This document shows, piece after piece, positions 7,950 to 14,933 of a DNA stretch of 32,657 nt (position 1 is the first letter of the stretch; every line of letters starts with the position of its first letter). The notes beneath the pieces were generated by a model. It saw only the letters and a list, made by a program, of their open reading frames with translations. It had not been told where the DNA came from and did no database searches. Made by a program: the position numbers and the translations under genes. The stretch is from JBFXAN01 sp050184225 (GTDB lineage: Bacteria; Chloroflexota; Dehalococcoidia; CAUJGQ01): assembly GCA_050184225.1 (NCBI GenBank), contig JBFXAN010000068.1, positions 1 to 32,657 on the forward strand, written 5' to 3'.

Positions 7950-9245
7950 TCAGATGATACCGCGCTGCGACAAACGCCCGCGCTCTGACTCGTCCAGACC
8001 GAGGGTCTCGTACACCTCGATATTGTCTTCGCCCAGCAGCGGCGCCCGCCGCCGGATACGCCATGGTGAGGCGGGCGAGACGAACGGCGCACCGGCGTAG
8101 GATACCGGCCGGCCGATCTCCGGATGATCGACCGCGACGATCGCGCCGCGGGCGGCGGCGTGTGGGTCGTCCAGCCAATCTTCGGGCGACAGCACGACGC
8201 CCCAGGTCAGGCCAAGCCCCTGGCCAAGATGAAAGAGCTCGTCGGCGGTGTGCGTCGCGCAGAGCACCTCCAGCAGGTCATAGGCGCGGCTGGCGGCGTT
8301 GAACCGGTTCGCCGGGTCCATCAGCGCCGGGTCGTCCAGATCATGGTCGATCCCTTTGTCGGTCAGCGTCTGGAGCAGCGCCTTCCACGCCCGTTCCTCC
8401 CTCGGCAGACCGAGGTTGACGTACCGTCCATCGGCGCACTGATACTGCGTGCGCGCCGTGGGCTGCACCGTCGCATGACGGCCGGTCTGCCGGCGGACGA
8501 CGTTTGTATTGTAATACCAGTACGTGTTGGCAAACTCGACCGTGACCGCGAGGCAGTCGTGGGCGGCAACATCGATGTGCTGGCCTTGTCCGCTCGACTC
8601 GCGATCAAAGAGCGCGGCGAGAATACCGGTGCAGGCGAAGTGCCCGGCGGTGTGGAAGCTGTGATAGGGGCCGGGCCGCACCGGTGCGAGCTCTGGCTCC
8701 TGGTGATCGTAGCCGCAGCTCTGCATCGGTCCACCGAGCGCCATCGACACCAGGTCGGTGGTATGAAGTTGGGCGTAGGGACCATCCGGCCCAAAAGGCG
8801 TGATCGTGCAGACGATCAGGCCGGGGTTGTCCACCGACAACGCCGCGTAGTCCAACCCGAGCCGGGCGGCCGCGCCGGAGGGCAGCGTTTCGAGAAAGAT
8901 GTCGGCGGTGGCCAGCAGCCGGCGCAGGAGCGTGCGGCCGTCCTCGGTCTCAATGTCGAGCGTGATGCCGCGCTTGCTCGTATTGTTGTGCCAGAAGTAC
9001 AGCGACCGGTCTTCCACGGGCAGCAGCGATTGGCGGGCGGCCGGCAATGCGTCCGGCGCGGCGGGCTGATCGGCAAACGGCCCCCAGGAACGCGTGACCG
9101 CACCACCCGGCGGCTCCACCTTGATCACATCGGCTCCCATGTTGGCGAGCAGGCGACCGCACCATTCGCCCAGCGGTCCGGCAAGCTCGATCGCGCGGTA
9201 GCCGGTCAGCGCCCCAGCGGGACCATCGGCGAAGGATGCAGACAT
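7950..9245 (-). CDS. CaiB/BaiF (family III) CoA-transferase
   Basis: This 431-residue protein is a formyl-CoA transferase-type family III CoA-transferase that moves CoA between carboxylic acids through an aspartyl-CoA anhydride. Diagnostic segments are GYRAIELAGPLGEWCGRLLANMGADVIKVEPPGG at the N-terminus, SKRGITLDIETEDGR, the TPFGPDGPY loop and the likely catalytic Asp in VAAHDCLAV near residue 230. The ATG at 9245 has AGAGG 5 bases upstream. As first gene of the minus-strand run ahead of pcaHG it may activate an aromatic or muconate-derived acid, but the substrate cannot be read from sequence. The 221 bases upstream are shared with the divergent PI-PLC-like gene and must hold both promoters; I see no convincing -35/-10 pair there. 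Confidence 0.9.
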   Translation of the reverse strand: MSASFADGPAGALTGYRAIELAGPLGEWCGRLLANMGADVIKVEPPGGAVTRSWGPFADQPAAPDALPAARQSLLPVEDRSLYFWHNNTSKRGITLDIETEDGRTLLRRLLATADIFLETLPSGAAARLGLDYAALSVDNPGLIVCTITPFGPDGPYAQLHTTDLVSMALGGPMQSCGYDHQEPELAPVRPGPYHSFHTAGHFACTGILAALFDRESSGQGQHIDVAAHDCLAVTVEFANTYWYYNTNVVRRQTGRHATVQPTARTQYQCADGRYVNLGLPREERAWKALLQTLTDKGIDHDLDDPALMDPANRFNAASRAYDLLEVLCATHTADELFHLGQGLGLTWGVVLSPEDWLDDPHAAARGAIVAVDHPEIGRPVSYAGAPFVSPASPWRIRRRAPLLGEDNIEVYETLGLDESERGRLSQRGII

Positions 9246-9466
9246 AGGAACCTCTCATGACAAGCCGGGTTCGTTCCAGAATATGAGAATTCGACATCAC
9301 TGGCGACGCAGCCGCCTGTGTCACCGGGTCGCGCACCGGCCGGCTCATCGCGGCACAAAGATCCATCCATGGGCGACTCCAGTGCCGCCGACATGGTGCT
9401 ACGATGAAAATCCGGCGCTTTGCACGATACTGGTAACGACTGCCGGCCGGCGGGTGATCGACCACG

Positions 9467-11623
9467 ATGCAGACCACGAGTCAGCGCAGCTACGGACGCT
9501 CGATCCTGTCGGGGATGCTCGTCGGTTTCGGCGCGCTCGTCTTCTTCCTCGGCGTGGTCGCACTCTGGGCATATGACACGGTGCTCGACGCCGATCGATT
9601 TGCCGGGACCGTGCTCCGCGCAGTTGAGCAGGAGGAGGTGAAGGCGGAGATCGGGCGGATCGTCACCGACCAGTCCATCGCCCTCCGCTCCGACCTGATC
9701 GCGGTGCGGCCGTTGCTGGAAACGGTGGTCGACAGCGTGATCGGCAGCCGTCCCTTCCGCCGCATCCTCGCCGTCGCCGCCCGCGACACCAATCGCTCCA
9801 TCCTGGAAGGCCGTGAACACACAATCCTGCTCGATATTTCAGATACAACGACGCTGGTCCTCGGCGGTCTGAAGGCGTTCGATCCCAACCTGGCCGCGCG
9901 GCTGCCTCCAAGCCTGGAAGCCGGATTGATCGAGGTACGGAACCTCAGTATTCCCACGGAACTTGTCGGGCTGGCTGATGACATCAAGGAACTGGCCTTC
10001 GTCCTGCCCGTCGTCGCGCTGCTTGCCTGGGCGGGCGCGGTCGCGATATCGCCCGAACGCCGCCGCGCCGTCACCAGCATCGGCATCGCGCTGGGGTTCG
10101 GCGCGGTGCTCGCGCTGATCGCGGTCGACGTTGGCCGGCATCAGGCAGGCGCGCGGTTCGATTCGCCGGAGACGGCCCGCGCCGTCGAGGTTGTCTATCA
10201 GACGTTTACGGAATCCCTCGCATCGTGGCTGTGGCTGATCGCTGCCTTTGGTGTCGTGCTCGCGGCGGCCGCGTCGGCAACGCTCAGTCTGACCGACACG
10301 CAAACGCGGTGGGCTGGCATCCGCCGGCGGGTGACCACGATGCCGTCCTCAACCAGGGGACGGCTGGCATACGCAGGGGTTGGCATTCTGCTCGGGCTCT
10401 TCCTCCTGGTCGATCCCGGCGCCGTGCTACTCAACATCGCGCGGGCCGCCGGGTTACTCCTCCTCTACTTCGGCGGCGCCGAACTGCTCCGCCTGAGCGG
10501 ACTTGCCGACGCCAGACCTCGTGGAGCGGTTGCGGCCGCGAACGGTCGCGGGCCGCACGTTCGATTCGACACACGGCCTCTCGCGGCCGGTGCGATCGCG
10601 CTGGCCGTGGTGCTCGGCGGGTTCGTCCTGTGGGAAAACCGCGACGCCTTTCGCACGGACAGCGTGGTCGAGGCAGCGGAGATCGATCGCTGCAACGGTC
10701 ACGCGGAACTGTGCGACCGCACGCTGCCGGAGGTCGCCTTCGCTGCAACGCATAACTCGATGTCTGCCGCCCGCGAACCGGGCTGGTACTTCGCCTCGCA
10801 CGATGGCGGTATCCTGGCCCAGTTGCAGGCCGGTATTCGCGGCTTCTTGATCGATACGCACTACGGCTTCGAGGGTCAAAGCGGCGTCGCGACCGACCTG
10901 AGCAATCCCCAGCAGCGGGCACAGATCGAATCACAACTCGATCCGGCGATGATCGACGCGGCGAACCGGCTCTCCTCTCGTCGGTCGGGCGTCAGATCGG
11001 GAACACCGCGCGAGGTCTTTCTCTGTCACGGCTTCTGCGAGCTGGGTGCGACGCGGCTCGACACGGCGCTTGGCCAGGTCTATGACTTTCTCAAGGAGAA
11101 TCCGAATGAGGTGATCATCCTCTTCTTTGAGGACTATGTATCACCGGAGGATACCGAAGCTGCCTTCGTGCGCAGCCGCCTGATCGACTATGTTTACACG
11201 CACGAGCCGGATGCAGCGTGGCCAACCCTCGAAGAAATGATCCAGCGCGATCAACGAGTGCTGGTTCTGTCGGAAAAAGTCGGCGATAACCCAAAACCCG
11301 CGTGGTATCACGATGGCTTTGCGCTGGCCCAGGAGACGCCCTTCGCATTCAAACGGGCGGAAGACTTCAACTGCCTGCCGAATCGAGGCAATTCGGAAAA
11401 CCCGCTGTTCGTGGTCAACCACTTTCTTGATAGGATGCCGCCGGCTCCCAGCGACAGCGCGGTCGTGAACGCCTACGCTCTCCTTCTGGCGCGGGCGCGT
11501 CAGTGTCACGACGAACGGCAGCGGGTACCCACTATCCTCGCCATCAACTTCTACGAGATCGGCGACCTCTTGCGCGTCGTCGACGCCATCAACGGCGTCG
11601 ACGGCGACAACGAGGGCCGCTAA
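9467..11623 (+). CDS. Membrane-anchored PI-PLC-like phosphodiesterase
   Basis: The 718-residue protein joins a multi-pass N-terminal half to a C-terminal phosphatidylinositol-phospholipase C X-type barrel. Hydrophobic spans are visible at about 13-36, 176-195, 203-222, 252-272, 300-320, 322-342 and 372-389. The catalytic half starts near 410: THNSMS with His429, GIRGFLIDTHYG (457-468), LCHGFCELGATRL with His521 as likely second catalytic His, and NPNEVIILFFEDY. Several Cys residues (409, 416, 520, 524, 636, 680) could form disulfides, suggesting the barrel faces outside; that is inference. The substrate might be inositol or glycerol phospholipids or a glycan lipid. A GGTGATCGACCACG stretch precedes the ATG without a strong ribosome binding site. 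A palindrome follows the stop within 10 bases. Confidence 0.85.
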   Translation: MQTTSQRSYGRSILSGMLVGFGALVFFLGVVALWAYDTVLDADRFAGTVLRAVEQEEVKAEIGRIVTDQSIALRSDLIAVRPLLETVVDSVIGSRPFRRILAVAARDTNRSILEGREHTILLDISDTTTLVLGGLKAFDPNLAARLPPSLEAGLIEVRNLSIPTELVGLADDIKELAFVLPVVALLAWAGAVAISPERRRAVTSIGIALGFGAVLALIAVDVGRHQAGARFDSPETARAVEVVYQTFTESLASWLWLIAAFGVVLAAAASATLSLTDTQTRWAGIRRRVTTMPSSTRGRLAYAGVGILLGLFLLVDPGAVLLNIARAAGLLLLYFGGAELLRLSGLADARPRGAVAAANGRGPHVRFDTRPLAAGAIALAVVLGGFVLWENRDAFRTDSVVEAAEIDRCNGHAELCDRTLPEVAFAATHNSMSAAREPGWYFASHDGGILAQLQAGIRGFLIDTHYGFEGQSGVATDLSNPQQRAQIESQLDPAMIDAANRLSSRRSGVRSGTPREVFLCHGFCELGATRLDTALGQVYDFLKENPNEVIILFFEDYVSPEDTEAAFVRSRLIDYVYTHEPDAAWPTLEEMIQRDQRVLVLSEKVGDNPKPAWYHDGFALAQETPFAFKRAEDFNCLPNRGNSENPLFVVNHFLDRMPPAPSDSAVVNAYALLLARARQCHDERQRVPTILAINFYEIGDLLRVVDAINGVDGDNEGR

Positions 11624-11628
11624 GGGAG

Positions 11629-11679
11629 ATCATGAACCACCAAGGCGTTAGGTGTCTTGGCGCCTTGGTGGTTCATGAT
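11629..11679. repeat. Intergenic palindrome, ACCACCAAGGCG family, copy 1
   Basis: A perfect 19-base inverted repeat (11629-11647 and 11661-11679, starting ATCATGAACCACCAAGGCG) with a 13-base loop begins 6 bases after the PI-PLC-like stop codon. The second copy at 20244-20302 shares the ACCACCAAG/CTTGGTGGT core. It probably acts as an RNA 3-prime hairpin for the upstream gene, although no T run follows. Confidence 0.9.
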
Positions 11680-11734
11680 TCTGGATTGGGAAAAATGGAG
11701 AGGCCGGCCCAGGCGGAGGATGCAATGCCCAGAC

Positions 11735-11787
11735 CGGCCGGTGGCTCAGGGAGGCTGCTTGGACAATCCTCCCTGAAGAGTGGACCG
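11735..11787. ncRNA. Nested hairpin in the 328-base gap; possible structured RNA
   Basis: The gap 11624-11951 has no gene. Besides the palindrome at its left end it holds TCAGGGAGG (11746-11754) pairing with CCTCCCTGA (11768-11776), enclosed by GCCGGT (about 11737-11742) pairing with ACCGGC near 11783. This nested stem could fold on either strand. It lies downstream of the hydrolase gene on the minus strand and could be its 3-prime end, but no T tract follows directly. The rest of the gap (to 11951) is pyrimidine-rich with no clear signal. Confidence 0.35.
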
Positions 11788-11951
11788 GCGCGATTGCGGC
11801 GTCACCCCATCGACACAACCGCTACCTGCCGCACCTGCCACTACCGCTACCGTAGGGCCTCGACCTCAATGTTCTCCTCAACAGGCCGTCACTCATTTCA
11901 CTCTCTCCACTTCTCCCGTCGATCGCGGGGGCAGCGGCGTGTGCGGCAGCA

Positions 11952-12674
11952 TCACTCCGGTGTTCCCTCGCGGGCTATCTCCGCCGCGGCCGACGCTGCC
12001 CGCAGGTTTCGGGTGAACCAGCCGGCGGCAAACATCGCCACCGCGTCGAGCGCCCCCGGCTCCTCAAAGAGATGCGTCGCACCCGGGATGACCTCCAGGA
12101 GAGAACCAGGGCCGAGACCAGCCAACGCCGCGCGGTTCACGTCGAGTACGTGGTGGTCGTTGCCACCGACGATCAGCAGGGTTGGCGCCCGGACACGTGT
12201 GAGGACATCCTTCGCAAGATCGGGCCGGCCGCCTCTCGACACGACCGCCGCCACCAGTTCCGGGCGCTCCGCTGCCGCGACCAGCGCCGCCGCCGCTCCC
12301 GTGCTCGCGCCGAACAGCCCGATCGCCGCGCCTCTGGTGCCTTCGTACTCGGTCAGCCAGTCGATCGCACCGATCACGCGGGCGGCGAGCAGGCCGATGT
12401 CAAATCGCAGCCGTGCGGTGGACCGATCGAGGCGCTCTTCTTCGGGAGTGAGCAGATCGAGCAGGAGTGTCGCAAGACCGGCTTTGTTCAGCGCCGCCGC
12501 GACCGCGCGGTTTCGGGGACTGTGCCGGCTGCTGCCGCTGCCGTGGGCGAACAACACGACGCCGGGTGGATCGACCGGCATCATCAGATCGCCGATCAGC
12601 GTTGCTCGTCCAGTCGTGATCTCGACCTGCCGCTCGTTCACCAGGGCCGTCGCTCCGCGTGCGCCATCCTCCAC
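11952..12674 (-). CDS. Dienelactone hydrolase-like alpha/beta hydrolase
   Basis: The 240-residue protein has an alpha/beta hydrolase fold: VVLFAHGSGSSRHSPRN with the HGSGSS oxyanion region, the nucleophile elbow GASTG, the acid in IVGGNDHHV and the catalytic His in GATHLFEEPG. The start is GTG 12674 or the GTG at 12641; the first has GGAGG only inside its own codons, so it is uncertain. It lies 14 bases after the phosphoribosyltransferase gene on the same strand. I recall this hydrolase and a phosphoribosyltransferase domain being fused in one chain in other bacteria, so a common function is likely although undefined. Despite its name, nothing ties it to the pca pathway. Confidence 0.85.
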   Translation of the reverse strand: MEDGARGATALVNERQVEITTGRATLIGDLMMPVDPPGVVLFAHGSGSSRHSPRNRAVAAALNKAGLATLLLDLLTPEEERLDRSTARLRFDIGLLAARVIGAIDWLTEYEGTRGAAIGLFGASTGAAAALVAAAERPELVAAVVSRGGRPDLAKDVLTRVRAPTLLIVGGNDHHVLDVNRAALAGLGPGSLLEVIPGATHLFEEPGALDAVAMFAAGWFTRNLRAASAAAEIAREGTPE

Positions 12675-12688
12675 GTCGCGTCCGGGGA

Positions 12689-13456
12689 TCAGACGGGATT
12701 CGCCTCGCTTGGCAATGGTCCGGCCGTCTCGGAGCTACCCTCTGCTGCCGGCGCCCGCGGCCGCCGCGCGCGATCGAGGAGATCGAGCACTTCCGCATCG
12801 GACGTCTGATCGAAGGTGCGATACCAGAACCCGACGGCGACGAAGTTGCGCGGCATCAGCACGCAGACGACATCATCGACATCCGGTCGAAGCGCCTCGG
12901 CCGTTTCCGGCGCGCAAACCGGCACTGCCAGAATGAGCCGCGACGGGTGGAGCCGTCTGAGCGCTCGGATCGCCGCCATCGCCGAGACACCGGTCGCCAG
13001 ACCATCGTCGACGAGAATGACCGTGCGGCTGTTCAGGTCTGGTAGCGGACGATCGCCGCGATACTGCCGCAACCGCCGTTCCAATTCCGCCGTCTCCTCC
13101 GCCGTGATCCGGGCGATCTCCTCCCGCGGCACGTCGAGCATCGCGATCGCCGCCTCGTTCAGAATGCGCACACCCCCCTGGGCGACGGCGCCGATGCCAA
13201 GCTCCCGATGTCCCGGCGCGCCGATCTTGCGGACGAGAAATACGTCGAGCGGCGCGCCCAGATCACGCGCGATCTCATAGGCAACGGGAACGCCGCCACG
13301 CGGCAAGGCGAGCACAATCGGATTCAGTGCCCGCGTGTGCTGGAGGAGCCGGGCAAGGTGACGGCCGGCGGCCTGGCGGTCACGGAACATGCGGACGTGT
13401 TCAGATTCGGGATCGGAGCCGAAGCGGCCGCCCGCCTCAAAACGGTCCTGGGCCAT
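12689..13456 (-). CDS. Phosphoribosyltransferase-domain protein
   Basis: The 255-residue protein has a type I phosphoribosyltransferase fold. The PRPP loop is VILVDDGLATG at residues 146-156, preceded by the PPi-loop-like VRKIGAPGHRELGIGAV region and LALPRGGVPVAYEIA. The N-terminus FRDRQAAGRHLARLL is typical of this subfamily, which is often fused to a dienelactone-hydrolase domain. The ATG at 13456 follows GAGGAGG at a good distance. The physiological substrate is unknown. It is probably co-transcribed with the hydrolase (14-base gap) and perhaps with the small charged protein just upstream. Confidence 0.9.
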   Translation of the reverse strand: MAQDRFEAGGRFGSDPESEHVRMFRDRQAAGRHLARLLQHTRALNPIVLALPRGGVPVAYEIARDLGAPLDVFLVRKIGAPGHRELGIGAVAQGGVRILNEAAIAMLDVPREEIARITAEETAELERRLRQYRGDRPLPDLNSRTVILVDDGLATGVSAMAAIRALRRLHPSRLILAVPVCAPETAEALRPDVDDVVCVLMPRNFVAVGFWYRTFDQTSDAEVLDLLDRARRPRAPAAEGSSETAGPLPSEANPV

Positions 13457-13495
13457 GGCCGCCCTCCTCGTCGTTGCGCCGATTCGTGCTGGACA

Positions 13496-13666
13496 CTATG
13501 TGCCCTTCTTGTGGCCTTCTTCCTTATGATGCTTCATCACGGTCCGAGCGGCGACTTCCTCTTCTCGGCCCTCGTACCGATCTTCTTTTTCAGCGGAGTC
13601 CTTGATGTGTTCGTACATCCGCTGCTCTTTTTCACTGACGCCTTTGAGATGCTTCTTGTCGGGCAT
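13496..13666 (-). CDS. Small charged protein, 56 residues
   Basis: This short gene encodes 56 residues starting MPDKKHLKGVSEKEQRMYEH and ending in a Lys/His-rich tail. More than half of the residues are charged, and the segment REEEVAARTVMKHH is the recognisable core. I recall similar short proteins annotated loosely as plasmid stabilisation proteins, a label without good support. The ATG has GGAGG 8 bases upstream and the codons fit the neighbouring genes. It ends 39 bases before the phosphoribosyltransferase start and likely shares its transcript. It probably acts in the cytoplasm; a nucleic-acid-binding or stress role is only a guess. Confidence 0.75.
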   Translation of the reverse strand: MPDKKHLKGVSEKEQRMYEHIKDSAEKEDRYEGREEEVAARTVMKHHKEEGHKKGT

Positions 13667-13854
13667 CGATGGTCCTCCGTCCTCACGTCACGCGGGCGAC
13701 TGCGCCGGAGCAGACACTCGGTTACCTCTCGCCGCGATGGCACTCCAACCAGATGGCTAGCCGCTTTGATGGTCGACAGTGTCTTGTACGGCGTAAACAC
13801 CCAAACGAGCTATCCGAACATCGAGTGCCCGTTAGCGTGGACCGATCAGTCCGG

Positions 13855-14751
13855 CTAGCAGAGGTCTTCACGAAGCAATGCCGTGTTGATAGCGCTGGCC
13901 GCCCGCGCGCCTTCGCCGGCCGCGACAATCGCAAGCTGGACATCGTGCGCGATGTCGCCGGCCACATACAGGCCCGGTACGTTTGTCGTCTGCTTTTTGC
14001 CCGGCCGTACCAGGCCCCTCGTGGACAACGTGCAGCCGAGCCGCGCCACCAGGTCAGCGTGTTGCACCTGTCCGACATTGAAATACAGCGTCCGGCACTC
14101 GAGTGACTCACCCGAGGCGAACCACACGCGCTCTAGTCTTCGGTTCCGCCCATCCAATCGGACGATGCGCGCGGTGCGGATTGCGATGCCGTTGCGCGCG
14201 AGCCGTCGTCGTGAGTCGTTCGAGAGTCGAGACGGGCCGTCCGTGCAGAGGGTGAGATCACGGCTCCACTGCGTCAGTTCGAGCGCCAGCCCGAGGCCGC
14301 GCTTGCCACGGCCGTAGACGGCAAGCGGCGCATCTTTGGCCTCCCATCCGTCACAGTAAGGACAGTGATGCACCCCGTGACCGTAGAACTCCTCGATCCC
14401 TGGCACGGCCGGCAGGCGGTCGAGAACGCCGGTGGCGAGCAGCAGCGCACGCGACTGCACACGCGACCCATCGTCCAGCGCGACCTCAAACCACCGATCG
14501 CGGCGCTCGGCATCGACCACCCGCCCTGTGCGGACCTCGACCGTGTCATACCGTACGAGCTCGGCCCGGGCAATGCGCCGCAGTTCGGCCGGGTCGATGC
14601 CATCACACGTGATAAAACCGTGGAGGGAGTGCGATGCGGCGTTACGTGGCTCGCCGGAATCGAAGAGGATCACGCGCCGGCGAGCGCGACCCAGGATCAA
14701 CGCCGCGCTCAGTCCGGCCGGCCCACCGCCGACGATGATCACGTCCAGCAC
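13855..14751 (-). CDS. Thioredoxin reductase-like FAD/NAD(P) oxidoreductase
   Basis: The 298-residue protein has the FAD-binding GGGPAGLSAALILGRARRRVILFDSGEPRN at its N-terminus, an LLATGV motif, the redox-active CPYC at residues 130-133, and the C-terminal FAD contact GLYVAGDIAHDVQLAIVAAGEGARAA. The second nucleotide-binding stretch (AVYGRGKRGLGLALEL) deviates from the usual GxGxxA of true thioredoxin reductases, so the reductant or partner may differ. The GTG at 14751 is chosen because GGAGG precedes it by 9 bases; the open frame extends to 14817. Just upstream is a perfect 11-base inverted repeat that would form a hairpin against the ribosome binding site. No thioredoxin gene is adjacent. 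Confidence 0.88.
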   Translation of the reverse strand: MLDVIIVGGGPAGLSAALILGRARRRVILFDSGEPRNAASHSLHGFITCDGIDPAELRRIARAELVRYDTVEVRTGRVVDAERRDRWFEVALDDGSRVQSRALLLATGVLDRLPAVPGIEEFYGHGVHHCPYCDGWEAKDAPLAVYGRGKRGLGLALELTQWSRDLTLCTDGPSRLSNDSRRRLARNGIAIRTARIVRLDGRNRRLERVWFASGESLECRTLYFNVGQVQHADLVARLGCTLSTRGLVRPGKKQTTNVPGLYVAGDIAHDVQLAIVAAGEGARAASAINTALLREDLC

Positions 14752-14765
14752 CGGCCCATCCTCCT

Positions 14766-14790
14766 CATCATCGCCGGTGCGGCGATGATG
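14766..14790. promoter_or_regulatory. Perfect inverted repeat abutting a ribosome binding site
   Basis: CATCATCGCCG (14766-14776), 3 bases, then CGGCGATGATG (14780-14790): a perfect 11-base inverted repeat. On the minus strand it ends right beside the GAGGAGG ribosome binding site of the flavoprotein gene. It may be a repressor operator or an mRNA hairpin that limits ribosome access. Confidence 0.6.
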
Positions 14791-14803
14791 CCCGTCGAGT
14801 GGT

Positions 14804-14832
14804 TTGACCGAACACATGCAACGGCATATCAG
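14804..14832 (+). promoter_or_regulatory. Candidate sigma-70 type promoter of the glucosidase gene
   Basis: TTGACC (14804-14809), a 17-base spacer, then TATCAG (14827-14832). It is the best -35/-10 pair in the divergent region and points to the glucosidase gene, giving a leader of roughly 95 bases to the ATG at 14934. Confidence 0.5.
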
Positions 14833-14933
14833 ATCGGTGCCACGCCAACCTCACTGGAATGGGTGAGTGCGTTCCTGTTGGTATCGACTACCTTCGACTT
14901 CATCGATGCATTGGAGCCGGCTGGTCTCGGGAC

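Noticed and set aside
8124..9260. 378-codon open frame on the plus strand
   Set aside because: It is antisense to the CaiB/BaiF gene, whose motifs are clear; the plus-strand translation has no recognisable domain.
11952..12674. Dienelactone hydrolase of the pca pathway
   Set aside because: It belongs to the subfamily paired with phosphoribosyltransferases, is more than 2 kb from the pca run and is in another transcription unit.
11503..12936. 477-codon open frame on the plus strand
   Set aside because: Rich in Ser and Arg, it overlaps the end of the PI-PLC-like gene and lies opposite the hydrolase; typical of a spurious GC-rich frame.
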